The notes beneath the pieces are model-generated. The model did no database searches, was not told the origin of the DNA, and worked only from the letters and a program-made list of their open reading frames with translations. From Aeromicrobium sp. (GTDB lineage: Bacteria; Actinomycetota; Actinomycetes; Propionibacteriales; Nocardioidaceae), in assembly GCA_023257515.1 (NCBI GenBank), contig JALRCA010000191.1:1-64000 (forward strand): a DNA stretch of 64,000 bases. Direction: 5' to 3'. A program made the translations under genes and the position numbers. Each line of letters begins with the position of its first letter. Position 1 is the first letter of the stretch. Positions 28,481 to 37,796 of this stretch are shown here, one piece after another.

Positions 28481-29206
28481 GTGGCCGGAACTGCCGTGTT
28501 CGACGTCGACGGCACGATCTGCTTCGACGGGCAGACGATCGAGGCGCCCATCGTCGAAGCGCTGCGGAGACTGCGAGAACGGACGCGTCTCGTCTTTGCA
28601 TCGGCCAGACCGATCAGGGACCTGTTGCCGGTGCTTCCCGGAGACCTCCACGACACCGCGCTCATCGGCGGGAACGGCGCGTTCAGTCGGGTTGACGGCG
28701 AGCTGCAGGTCCTCGGGCTCTCAGACGCGGATCGCGCGGCCATCGACGACATCCTCGACGCCCACCAGATCGGCGCGCTGATCGACGGCGACTGGGACTA
28801 CTCCTTCACGGGTGACGAGCAGCACCAGATCTTCCGGCAGCTGGATGCCGGCGGACTCGCCCACAACGTGGATCGCAGCCAGATCGAGACGTATTCCAAG
28901 GTCGCTCTCTTCACCACCGACGCGGCGGTCGTCGATGCGCTGAGCACGATCGGCCTGGCGTTCTCCATCCACCCCGACCAAGGCTTCATCGACGTCGCAC
29001 CATCGGGCATCACGAAACATCACGCGCTGAATCGTCTGGGCATCGAGGACGGCTCCTACGTCGCTTTCGGGAACGACGCGAACGACGTCCCGATGCTCGA
29101 ACACGCTGCCCGAAGCTACTGCGTGGGCAAGCATCCCGCCCTCGAGAATGCCGACCACCACATCGGGCCGGAGGACGTGGCGCCGGCGATCCTCGACCTG
29201 GCGTGA
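28481..29206 (+). CDS. HAD-superfamily hydrolase (Cof-type)
   Basis: AVFDVDGTICFDGQTI; FGNDANDVPMLEHAARSYCVG; IDVAPSGITKHHALNRLG. Confidence 0.85.
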   Translation: MAGTAVFDVDGTICFDGQTIEAPIVEALRRLRERTRLVFASARPIRDLLPVLPGDLHDTALIGGNGAFSRVDGELQVLGLSDADRAAIDDILDAHQIGALIDGDWDYSFTGDEQHQIFRQLDAGGLAHNVDRSQIETYSKVALFTTDAAVVDALSTIGLAFSIHPDQGFIDVAPSGITKHHALNRLGIEDGSYVAFGNDANDVPMLEHAARSYCVGKHPALENADHHIGPEDVAPAILDLA

Positions 29207-29210
29207 CGTC

Positions 29211-30491
29211 TCAGGACGCGAGGATGCGGGCGCGCGCCTTGACGCGGTAGCGCCAGATCTGGGTCAGGCCGAGCACCCACAGCAGGTACTGCAGGCTCAT
29301 CGCCCAGCGGAACGCCTCCGGCGTGTACGACTGGCTCCCACCCGGCGTGCGCCAGTCGAGCACGGCGCCGATGCCGATCACCAGGAACAGGCTCGCGATG
29401 AAGCCGCCCTGGTTGATGATCCCCGTCGCCGCGCCGAGGCGGTGGATCGGGTTGAACGACCGCCCGAAGTCGAAGCCGATCATGGAGGCGGGACCGCCGA
29501 CGCCCACGACGACGACCAGCAGCACCAGCAGAGGCAGCGGGGCGGTACCCGGCCACGCGAGCACGGCGGTCCAGACCGCGACGATCGTGCCCACGATGCC
29601 CAGGACCAGCGTGGACCGGTGCCACGGGTGCCGGGTGATCAGACCGGCCAGCACGGGCCCCGCGACGATCAGGGCGACGACCAGGATGCTGAGCAGCAGG
29701 CCGGCCTCCGCCGGCGTGCGGTCCTCGCCTCGCACGAAGAAGGGGTAGCCCCAGAGCAGGCTCAGCGTGGTGGCGCTGAACTGCGTCGTGAAGTGCGTCC
29801 AGAAGCCGAGGCGCGTGCCGGGGTGCTCCCAGGAGTCCGCCAGGCTGCCGCGCACCGCGGACACCGAGAGCGCGGGACCGGACAGCGACCGCGCACCGGG
29901 AGCGTCGCGCACGACCAGCAGGAGCGCGACGAGCAGCACGACGCCCAGCGACGCAGCTGCGAGATAGGCCTGCGTCCAGCCGAGCTCGTGCAGGGCCCAG
30001 GTCATGGGCGCGGCCGCGACGAGCGCGCCGAGCTGGCCGAACACGCCGGTCAGCTGGGTGACGAGCGGGATGCGCCGCGGGGCGAACCACGTGTTGACGA
30101 GCCGCAGCACGCACACGAACGTCATCGCGTCGCCGAGCCCGACGAACACGCGCGCCACGAGCGCGACGGGGTAGGACTCCGCGAACGCGAACGCCGTCTG
30201 AGCCAGCGTCAGCAGCACGACACCGATCAGCAGGATGCGCCGCGAGCCGAAGCGGTCGAGCAGCAGACCTACGGGCACCTGCATCCCGGCGTAGACGACG
30301 AGCTGCAGCATGACGAACGTCGACAGCTGCGCGGCCGTGATGCCGAACCGGTCCGTCGCCGCGAGACCCGCGACCGCCAGCGACGAGCGGTGGAACACCG
30401 CGAGGAAGTAGATCAACAGGCCGACGACCCAGATCGCCACCGCGGTGCGCTGGGGCCCGGGGGCGGCCCTCGGGTCCTCGCTGCTCACCAC
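29211..30491 (-). CDS. MFS transporter
   Basis: 426 aa, 12 TM-like; VGLLLDRFGSRRILLIGVVLL motif. Confidence 0.85.
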   Translation of the reverse strand: MVSSEDPRAAPGPQRTAVAIWVVGLLIYFLAVFHRSSLAVAGLAATDRFGITAAQLSTFVMLQLVVYAGMQVPVGLLLDRFGSRRILLIGVVLLTLAQTAFAFAESYPVALVARVFVGLGDAMTFVCVLRLVNTWFAPRRIPLVTQLTGVFGQLGALVAAAPMTWALHELGWTQAYLAAASLGVVLLVALLLVVRDAPGARSLSGPALSVSAVRGSLADSWEHPGTRLGFWTHFTTQFSATTLSLLWGYPFFVRGEDRTPAEAGLLLSILVVALIVAGPVLAGLITRHPWHRSTLVLGIVGTIVAVWTAVLAWPGTAPLPLLVLLVVVVGVGGPASMIGFDFGRSFNPIHRLGAATGIINQGGFIASLFLVIGIGAVLDWRTPGGSQSYTPEAFRWAMSLQYLLWVLGLTQIWRYRVKARARILAS

Positions 30492-30555
30492 GACATCCTA
30501 GGGAGCCGGCCGAGGAAGCCTTCGAGGTGGTTGCACCGCGAGACGGTCGGCAGAC

Positions 30556-31974
30556 CTATCGCTCCAGACCGCGCAGCGCCGCCTTCGCCGCCCAGTAGCC
30601 GGACATCCCGTGAGCACCGGCGCCGGGCGGTGTTGCCGCCGAGCACAGGTAGATCCCATCCGCGCCAGTGTCGTAGGGGCGAAGCGTCACGCGAGGACGG
30701 AAGACGAGCTGGAGCGGGTCGTTCGCGCCCGACACGATGTCGCCGCCGACGTAGTTCGCGTTCTTCTGCGACAGCTCGGTGGTGCTGGAGACGGCCGTGG
30801 CGAGGATGCGGTCCCGGAAGCCGGGTGCGAAGCGCTCGACCTGCGCCACGATCGCCTCCGTCGCGTCGCCGGTGTAACCCGCCGGCACGTGGGCATAGGT
30901 GTAGAAGGGGTGGACGTCGTCGACGGAGCGGGACGGGTCGGCGACGTACTGCTGGGCTGCCAGCACGAACGGTCGCTCCGGCATGCGACCGCGGGCGACG
31001 TCGGCCTCGGCGGCCGCGACCTCCTCGAAGGTCCCACCGACGTGCACCGTCCCGGCACGACGGCTCGGCTCGTGGGCCCACGGCACGCCGCCCTCGACGG
31101 CGAAGTCGACCTTGAACGCGCCGGGTCCGTGGCGGTAGGCGCGGTACGCACGCGCCACGTGCCGCGGCAGTCGGTCCCCCACGACGTCGGCGGCGGCGCC
31201 GGGGGCGGTGTCGAGCAGGACCAGGTCGACCGGTCCGAGCTCGTCGAGGTCGGTGACGGTCCGGCCGGTCTCGTAGCGAACGCCTCGCTGGCCGCCGGCC
31301 GCGATCATGGCCTGGGCGATGGCCCCGGAACCGCCCACGGCGGCACCCCAGCCGTACCGGTGAGCGGCCGTGCCGAGCGCGACGCCGATCGCCGAGGACA
31401 CGAGCGAGCCGAACGGACGGAACGCGTGTGCGGCGATCCCGGCGAACAGCCCGCGGGCCTCGTCGTCGTGCCAGCGGCGGGCCAGCAGGGACGCGGGCTG
31501 ACCGGCATAGAGCCCGAAACGGCCGAGGTGCAGCGGGTGCTGCGGGACGTGCAGCACGGGCTGCAGGAACTCGTCGGCGATCGTGTCGAACCGATCGGTC
31601 AGCGAGCCGAAGACGCGGGACCAGGTGCGACCGTCGCGGCCACCGAGGTCCTGGGCGGTCTCCTCGACCGAGCGGTACGCCGCGGCTCCTCGCCCGCCGT
31701 CGAGCGGGTGCGAGTACTGCACCTCGGGCTCCACCCACGACAGCCCGTGCTCCGCGAGGTCGAACGCCTGCGAGAAGCGCGTCGCGATCGCCAGCGGGTG
31801 GATCGCCGAGCAGACGTCGTGCACGAGCCCGGGCAGCGTGAGCTCCGCCGACCGGGTCCCGCCACCCAGGGTGTCGGCCGCCTCCACGACGGTGACCTTC
31901 ACGCCGGCGTCGGCGAGCACCAGGGCGGCAGCGAGGCCGTTGGGGCCGCTGCCGACGACGACGGCCGTCGTCAC
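30556..31974 (-). CDS. phytoene dehydrogenase-like NAD(P)/FAD oxidoreductase
   Basis: VTTAVVVGSGPNGLAAALVLADAGVKVTVVEAADTLGGGTRS; C-terminal SAATPPGAGAHGMSGYWAAKAAL. Confidence 0.9.
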   Translation of the reverse strand: MTTAVVVGSGPNGLAAALVLADAGVKVTVVEAADTLGGGTRSAELTLPGLVHDVCSAIHPLAIATRFSQAFDLAEHGLSWVEPEVQYSHPLDGGRGAAAYRSVEETAQDLGGRDGRTWSRVFGSLTDRFDTIADEFLQPVLHVPQHPLHLGRFGLYAGQPASLLARRWHDDEARGLFAGIAAHAFRPFGSLVSSAIGVALGTAAHRYGWGAAVGGSGAIAQAMIAAGGQRGVRYETGRTVTDLDELGPVDLVLLDTAPGAAADVVGDRLPRHVARAYRAYRHGPGAFKVDFAVEGGVPWAHEPSRRAGTVHVGGTFEEVAAAEADVARGRMPERPFVLAAQQYVADPSRSVDDVHPFYTYAHVPAGYTGDATEAIVAQVERFAPGFRDRILATAVSSTTELSQKNANYVGGDIVSGANDPLQLVFRPRVTLRPYDTGADGIYLCSAATPPGAGAHGMSGYWAAKAALRGLER

Positions 31975-32000
31975 GGGGCTTCCTGCGGGCGGGGCACGAC

Positions 32001-33467
32001 TCAGATGCTCGCAGGCTCGACGGTCGCGCGCAGCCGCGGCTTGTCGATCTTGCCGACGGGGTTCTTCGGGACCTCGTCGATGACGGTCACCTGGGTGGGC
32101 AGCTTGAACTTCGCGATCCGCTCGGTCAGGAACGCGATCAGCTCGTCCTCGTCGAGGGAGGCACCGTCCTTGACGGAGACGAACGCGACGGGCTCCTCGC
32201 CCATGACCGCGTGGGGACGACCGATGACCGCAGCCTCCAGGACGGCCGGGTGAGCCAGCATCGCCTGCTCGATCTCCTGCGGGTAGATGTTCTCCCCACC
32301 GCGGATGATCATGTCCTTCACGCGGTCGACGATGCGCAGGTAGCCGTCCTCGTCGAGGATCCCGACGTCGCCGGTGTGGAGCCACCCGTCCTTCAGGGTC
32401 GTGGCGGTCTCCTCGGGCTTGTTCAGGTAGCCACGCATGACGGTCGGGCCCTGGATGACGACCTCGCCCCGCTCGCCCTGCGGAAGCAGCTCGCCGTCGG
32501 GGTCCATGATCGCGACGGTCTGGCCGGGGAGCGCGACGCCGACCGTCCCCGGCTTGCGCACCCCGTCGAGCGGGTTGCTCGTGGAGGCGCACGTGCCCTC
32601 CGAGAGGCCGTACCCCTCGACGAGCACGACGCCGAACCGCTCCTCGACCTGGCCGATCAGCGCCGCGGGCATGGGAGCCGCGCCGCACGCCACGAAGCGC
32701 AGGGAGCTGGTGTCCGGCTCGACCTCCGCGGGCAGGTTCGCGAGCATCGTGTAGATCGCGGGGACGCCCGAGAAGTACGTCGGCCGGGCCTGCTCGAGGG
32801 TCGTGAAGAAGGTGCGGGGGTCGAACCGTCCGGCGATCGTCGCCTGGCCACCCGCCCGCAGCGGCGACAGCACGCTGACGACGATGCCGTTCACGTGGAA
32901 GAGAGGCAGGATCAGCAGGCTGTGGTCGTGCTCGTCGAGCGCCATCGCCTCGACCATCGCAGCGGTCATCGCGTCGAGGTTCGCGTGCGTGAGCTCGACG
33001 CCCTTGGGCCGGCCCGTCGTGCCGCTGGTGTAGACGAGCAGCGCGAGGTCATCGAGGTCCGGCTCGACCGCCTCGGCACCCTGCTCGTCGTCACCGGCGA
33101 CGAGGTCCTCCGGCGCGAGCGTGGTGACGCCGTCGAGCGTCAGGCCGTCGTGCGTGACGAGGACGACCGCCCCCGAGTCACCGACCTGGTACTCGACCTC
33201 GCTCGCGGCCAGCGCGGGGTTCACCGGCGTGACGGCGGCACCGAGGCGCCAGGCGGCGAAGAGCACGACCACGAGGTCCGTCCGGTTCGCCAGCCGCACC
33301 GCGACCACACCACCGGGGGTGAGTCCGTGATGCGCGAGCACGGCGGCAGCCGTCGCGACCCGTGCCGCGAAGGCCTCGTTGGTGAGCGTGCCCAGGACCT
33401 CGTCGGTGAGGCACGGGGCGTCGGGACGGGCCGTGGCGCGGGTCGCGGGCAGGGCAGCGAAGTGCAT
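32001..33467 (-). CDS. acyl-CoA synthetase / long-chain fatty-acid-CoA ligase
   Basis: LLVYTSGTTGRPKGVELTHANL, EGYGLSEGTCASTSNP, KDMIIRGGENIYPQEIE, PKNPVGKIDK; ATG at 33467. Confidence 0.95.
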   Translation of the reverse strand: MHFAALPATRATARPDAPCLTDEVLGTLTNEAFAARVATAAAVLAHHGLTPGGVVAVRLANRTDLVVVLFAAWRLGAAVTPVNPALAASEVEYQVGDSGAVVLVTHDGLTLDGVTTLAPEDLVAGDDEQGAEAVEPDLDDLALLVYTSGTTGRPKGVELTHANLDAMTAAMVEAMALDEHDHSLLILPLFHVNGIVVSVLSPLRAGGQATIAGRFDPRTFFTTLEQARPTYFSGVPAIYTMLANLPAEVEPDTSSLRFVACGAAPMPAALIGQVEERFGVVLVEGYGLSEGTCASTSNPLDGVRKPGTVGVALPGQTVAIMDPDGELLPQGERGEVVIQGPTVMRGYLNKPEETATTLKDGWLHTGDVGILDEDGYLRIVDRVKDMIIRGGENIYPQEIEQAMLAHPAVLEAAVIGRPHAVMGEEPVAFVSVKDGASLDEDELIAFLTERIAKFKLPTQVTVIDEVPKNPVGKIDKPRLRATVEPASI

Positions 33468-33501
33468 GTCGTGTCCTTCTGGGGTGGGGAGGAGGTGTCG
33501 G

Positions 33502-35340
33502 TCAGACCGCGGTCTCGTCGTGCCGGCTGGGGTCGGCGCCGAGGGTGTGCAGCCGGCGGTATCCCTCGGCCGTCCAGGTGACGTGCAGCGGGACGGGACC
33601 GTTCGGGAGCCAGGGCTGCTCGGCGACACAGTCGGCCACCTCCCACGTGCCGCGCTCGACGACGCCCAGGGCCGCGTCGATGACCTGGTACGCCTGCGTC
33701 TTCTTGTGGATCGGCTGGGACTCGACCCACATGACGACCAGGTCGCCCGGCTCGAGGCCGAGGCGCTTCTGCACCGCGGCGACGAGTCGCGCGTCGTGCA
33801 TGTGCCCGTCGCCGAAGTTGAAGCCGACGATCGTGTTGCACACGAGCTCACCCTCGCGGACCGTCCGCGAGTCGATGTCGCCGAGGTGCGCGTAGAGGAG
33901 CGAGAGCAGACCTCGACCCTGGCTGTGCATCGAGCGCCAGGCGAGCGTCTTCTGCATCGTCATCTCGGCGTCGTCGCGCTCGTACGGCGTGGGGATCATG
34001 CGCTGGAGCTGGTCGACCTGGTTCTCGACGCCGGGCAGCTCGTTCAGCCGCTCCTCGACGCCGGGCTTCATGGCCCAGACCGCCGAGGCCCAGTTGCCGG
34101 CGTACTGACGCATCGACGGCAGGAACGACACGAGATCGGGACGCAGGTTGCCGAGCACGGGTCCGAACATCAGCAGAGCGAAGACCGGGACCAGCAGCAG
34201 CGGCTCCGAGAACGCCCAGATGTTGTAGGTCGCGGGATCGAAACCGACCCACAGCACGATCGCGATGAAGCCGAAGAAGACGTTCCACTCCAGCGGCACC
34301 GCGAGCGGGAACGTCGAGGTGATGAAGATGTGGAACACGAGCATGCAGAGCGCACCGACGAGCGCCACGGTCGCGTTCGTCGTCAGCAGGAGGGCCACGG
34401 GGATCACGAGCTCGACGGTCGTGCCGCCGACGTGCGCCATGAACCAGGCGAAGCGCGAGGGGCGCAGGTCCTCGGGGGCGCTGCGGTAGTGCAGGCGCTT
34501 GATCCACCGGCCCGGCATGGCCGGGCTGTTGGACACCATGGGCGGCACGACGTTCTCGAAGTGGGCCCCGAACTTGGAGACGCCGGCGCCAATCCACACG
34601 ACGCAGATGATGATCTTGAAGACGACGACCAGGTCGACGAAGTCGGCGGTGCTCGCGATCGAGCCGAACAGGGCCGAGAACAGCATGATCGGCAGGTACT
34701 GCTCGGAGCGGCCTGCCAGGAAGATCACCTTGTCGCGCAGCCCCATGAGCGGCATGACGACGAGGACCGGGACGAAGTAGTGGGGCGGGATGAGCTCCTG
34801 CACGCCGGAGCCGGACGGGAGGTACTCGGTCGGCACGGGCTCGGCCTGGGCCGCCAGCGGATAGACCAGGCTGGCCAGGACACCGACGAAGAGCGCGACG
34901 TCGAACCACGTGCGCTCGTCGCCCCCGGTCAGCGGGACGTGCCGGCCCCAGGGAGCCATGCGGATCGTGCCCGGCCGGATCCAGTAGCGGATGTTGCCGA
35001 TCATGGGTCGGAAGTGGCCGCACAGCGGCCCGAACGCGCCGCCGAGGCCGATCACCTCGAGGAGCATGAGCCACACGGCCAGCTTCTGGTAGACGACGAT
35101 GTTGTCGTACCAGGAGCCGATGTCGGTGAAGGCGATGCCGGAGGTCGCGGACGCGATCCAGATGCCGACACCGAAGTACAGGCCCAGCATCTTGAGGATG
35201 TAGACCACGTGGAGCACGCGCGGGGTGCCGAAGCCGTCGTCGGCCCAGTGGGCGCTCAGGATGCGCACGCGGTCACGCAGCGGCAGCTGCACGAACTCCG
35301 ACGGCTCCACCGGCTGCGGGGACGGGTTGATGAATCCCAT
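33502..35340 (-). CDS. DUF3556 domain-containing membrane protein
   Basis: MGFINPSPQPVEPSEFVQLPLRDRVRILSAHWADDGFGTPRVLHVVYILKMLGLYFGVG: typical DUF3556 start; multi-TM. Confidence 0.85.
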   Translation of the reverse strand: MGFINPSPQPVEPSEFVQLPLRDRVRILSAHWADDGFGTPRVLHVVYILKMLGLYFGVGIWIASATSGIAFTDIGSWYDNIVVYQKLAVWLMLLEVIGLGGAFGPLCGHFRPMIGNIRYWIRPGTIRMAPWGRHVPLTGGDERTWFDVALFVGVLASLVYPLAAQAEPVPTEYLPSGSGVQELIPPHYFVPVLVVMPLMGLRDKVIFLAGRSEQYLPIMLFSALFGSIASTADFVDLVVVFKIIICVVWIGAGVSKFGAHFENVVPPMVSNSPAMPGRWIKRLHYRSAPEDLRPSRFAWFMAHVGGTTVELVIPVALLLTTNATVALVGALCMLVFHIFITSTFPLAVPLEWNVFFGFIAIVLWVGFDPATYNIWAFSEPLLLVPVFALLMFGPVLGNLRPDLVSFLPSMRQYAGNWASAVWAMKPGVEERLNELPGVENQVDQLQRMIPTPYERDDAEMTMQKTLAWRSMHSQGRGLLSLLYAHLGDIDSRTVREGELVCNTIVGFNFGDGHMHDARLVAAVQKRLGLEPGDLVVMWVESQPIHKKTQAYQVIDAALGVVERGTWEVADCVAEQPWLPNGPVPLHVTWTAEGYRRLHTLGADPSRHDETAV

Positions 35341-35416
35341 GGATGCTCCTCGGGGTGACTCGGTCCGGCCGGGACCCGGACGGATCGACCCTAGGACTCG
35401 GTGAGACCTGGGACAC

Positions 35417-35431
35417 TGTGCTGCGAGCACA
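35417..35431. promoter_or_regulatory. candidate operator palindrome upstream of PucR gene
   Basis: TGTGCT-GCG-AGCACA perfect 6-3-6 dyad in the DUF3556/PucR divergent intergenic region. Confidence 0.4.
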
Positions 35432-35549
35432 GAATGCTCTATGGATCTTGGTCCGTCAGATCACCCGCGACTGCGGTTCCAGCGGTCATGATTCACGAGG
35501 CAGGCACTTCGTTGTGCCCAGAGACCGACGACCGACCGGAAGGCCACGC

Positions 35550-36836
35550 ATGGAGCCCTCGACGGACAGCGAGGAGATCGGCCGACGGGCGGCCGCCCGC
35601 GTCGCCGACATCGCTGCCTCCACGAGCGACCAGCTCGACGACGTCGCCCGCGTGCTGCAGGTCGAGCTCGCCGACTCGATCTCCGAGCTCCGCGGCGACC
35701 AGCTGATGCTGGACCTGCTCTACGCCAGCGTGGAGAGCAACGTCAGGACCTTCTTCCACGCCGCCCAGTACGGCGGCGAGATCACGTCGGTGGACGCGCC
35801 GCGCCCGGCTGTCGAGTACGCGAGGCGTCTCGCCCAGCGCGAGATCTCCTCCAACGCCCTGCTGCGCGCCTACCGACTGGGCCAGCGGCTCGTCCTCGAC
35901 TGGGTGGCAGGACAGCTGGCCGCCGTCGAGCCGGACGGCAGGGTCTCGTTCGCAGCGCTGCAGCTCCTGCAGGACACCGCGTTCGACTACATCGACCGGG
36001 TGTCCGAGCAGGTCGTGGCCGAGTACGAGGCCGAGCGTGAGCGATGGCTCGCGAACCGCAGCACGATCCGAGCGGCGACGCTGAGCGCCGTCCTGACCGG
36101 CGGCGAGGTCGACCTGGCCGCCGCGGAGCGCGCGCTCGGCTACCGGCTCCGACAGGACCACCTCGGGCTGGTCCTGTGGGCCGACGAGCGGCTGGCGTCG
36201 GCAGGACCCCTCGAGAGGCTCGGCCACCTCGTCACGGCCATCGCACGGGAGCTCGGGTCGGACGCGTCGCCGCTGTTCGTCGCGCAGGACGGCTCGCTCG
36301 GATGGGGGTGGGTGCCGGTGCGCGCCGACACGACGATCGACGTCGACCGGCTGGAGCGCGTGCTGCGCGAGGTGGGCGGCGACGCGCGCGTGGCGCTGGG
36401 TGCCGCAGGTGCCGGGGCTCACGGCTTCCGGTCCACCCACCAGCAGGCCCTCCGCGCCCACCAGGTCGCCGCCGTCGCGGGCGACCGGGCCCGACCCGTC
36501 ACCTCGATCACCACACCGGGGGTGCGGGCTGCCGGGATCCTCGCCAGCGACCTGCCGACCACTCGCGACCTGGTCGTCTCGATGCTCGGCGACCTGGCCG
36601 AGGACGACGAGGGCGCCGAACGGCTGCGCGACACCCTCGCGGTGTTCCTCCAGGAGAACCGGAGCTTCGTGGCGACCGCCGCCAAGGTCCACCTGCACAA
36701 GAACACCGTCAAGTACCGCGTGGACAAGGCCGTCGAGCTGCGGGGACGGCCGATCGAGGAGGACCGCCTCGACCTCGAGCTCGCCCTGGCCGCGTGCCGC
36801 TGGCTTGGCTCTGCCGTGCTGAACAGCCCGAGGTGA
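35550..36836 (+). CDS. PucR/CdaR family transcriptional regulator
   Basis: C-terminal HTH: LAVFLQENRSFVATAAKVHLHKNTVKYRVDKAVELRG. Confidence 0.9.
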   Translation: MEPSTDSEEIGRRAAARVADIAASTSDQLDDVARVLQVELADSISELRGDQLMLDLLYASVESNVRTFFHAAQYGGEITSVDAPRPAVEYARRLAQREISSNALLRAYRLGQRLVLDWVAGQLAAVEPDGRVSFAALQLLQDTAFDYIDRVSEQVVAEYEAERERWLANRSTIRAATLSAVLTGGEVDLAAAERALGYRLRQDHLGLVLWADERLASAGPLERLGHLVTAIARELGSDASPLFVAQDGSLGWGWVPVRADTTIDVDRLERVLREVGGDARVALGAAGAGAHGFRSTHQQALRAHQVAAVAGDRARPVTSITTPGVRAAGILASDLPTTRDLVVSMLGDLAEDDEGAERLRDTLAVFLQENRSFVATAAKVHLHKNTVKYRVDKAVELRGRPIEEDRLDLELALAACRWLGSAVLNSPR

Positions 36837-36968
36837 CGTCGGGTCGATCACCGCACGCCCGACTGTCTCGGGACCACAGGGCGTGCCGCGATCTTTGGTC
36901 TCGGCACCCGAGGACCTCGGCGCTCGCACGAGGGACGCTGGATCCCTCGCTATGACGGAGGTCACACC

Positions 36969-37160
36969 ATGGGCACGATGGGCATCATCTTCGTCCTGTT
37001 CTGCTACGTGGGCCCGCTGGTCCCACCGATCATCGGGACGATCGTTGGCACCCTCTACGACGCCGTGACGTCACGGCGTCGACGACAGCAGCGCGCGACC
37101 GTCGTCAGCAAGCAGGAGCACATGTCTCGCGGCGACGCCGCTGGCGCTCTCCCGACGTGA
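36969..37160 (+). CDS. small membrane protein
   Basis: 63 aa MGTMGIIFVLFCYVGPLVPPIIGTIVGTLYDAV...; one TM plus basic tail; no homology recognised. Confidence 0.4.
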   Translation: MGTMGIIFVLFCYVGPLVPPIIGTIVGTLYDAVTSRRRRQQRATVVSKQEHMSRGDAAGALPT

Positions 37161-37172
37161 GGTCACGATCTC

Positions 37173-37709
37173 TCACCGTACGGTCGAGAGCAGCTCCAGC
37201 ACCGCTCGCTGCTCGGCCCGGGACAGCGGGTGCATGACCAGGCCCTCGATCGCGAAGACTCCGAGGCGCGTCGTCGCCGGCACCAGTGGCTCGGGGACAC
37301 CCTCCTGACGAAGGCCCTCGGCCAGCATCGCGTCCGTCAGCTCGTGAAACGCGTCGTGCCAGACGGCCACCGTCGGCGAGCGGCCGGCCAGCGCGTGGAC
37401 GGTCGAGACGAGGCGTCGCTGCTCCGTCAGGCGATCGACCACCCACATCAGGAGGTCGACCGGGGACTCGTCGTCCCGATCACCCAGTCCGGCGAGCGTC
37501 TCCTGCAGGAGGTGGTCGAGGACCGCGACCAGGAGGGTCTCCTTGTCCTCGAAGTACCAGTAGATGGTCGTGGTGGTGACTCCCGCGCCCCGCGCCACGC
37601 TGGCCATCGATGTCGCCTCGTAGCCGACCGCGGCGAACAGGTCCGCGGCCGCCACCACGATCTCGGCGGCTTTCGACTCACGATCACGGGGACGACGGTT
37701 CCGAGGCAC
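37173..37709 (-). CDS. TetR family transcriptional regulator
   Basis: IVVAAADLFAAVGYEATSMASVARGAGVTTTTIYWYFEDKETLLVAVL: TetR HTH. Confidence 0.95.
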   Translation of the reverse strand: MPRNRRPRDRESKAAEIVVAAADLFAAVGYEATSMASVARGAGVTTTTIYWYFEDKETLLVAVLDHLLQETLAGLGDRDDESPVDLLMWVVDRLTEQRRLVSTVHALAGRSPTVAVWHDAFHELTDAMLAEGLRQEGVPEPLVPATTRLGVFAIEGLVMHPLSRAEQRAVLELLSTVR

Positions 37710-37721
37710 ACGTCACTTTAT

Positions 37722-37769
37722 CTTGCACGACGTTCAAGAAGCATCTACGTTTCTTGAACGCCATGCAAG
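37722..37769. promoter_or_regulatory. double TetR-type operator in divergent promoter
   Basis: CTTGCACG-A-CGTTCAAG (37722-37738) and CTTGAACG-C-CATGCAAG (37753-37769), centres 31 bp apart. Confidence 0.75.
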
Positions 37770-37796
37770 AGCAAATGGACGCCGAAGGAGGACGAC

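Noticed and set aside
29148-31115. 655-aa plus-strand ORF
   Set aside because: Antisense to MFS transporter and oxidoreductase; composition (Arg/Gly/Glu/His/Asp-rich) is the usual high-GC shadow ORF.
30610-33581. Long plus-strand ORFs 30610-32253 and 32211-33581
   Set aside because: Antisense shadows of the FAD oxidoreductase and acyl-CoA ligase; no recognisable domains.
33379-35358. 659-aa plus-strand ORF
   Set aside because: Antisense to the DUF3556 gene; charged repetitive translation without domain features.
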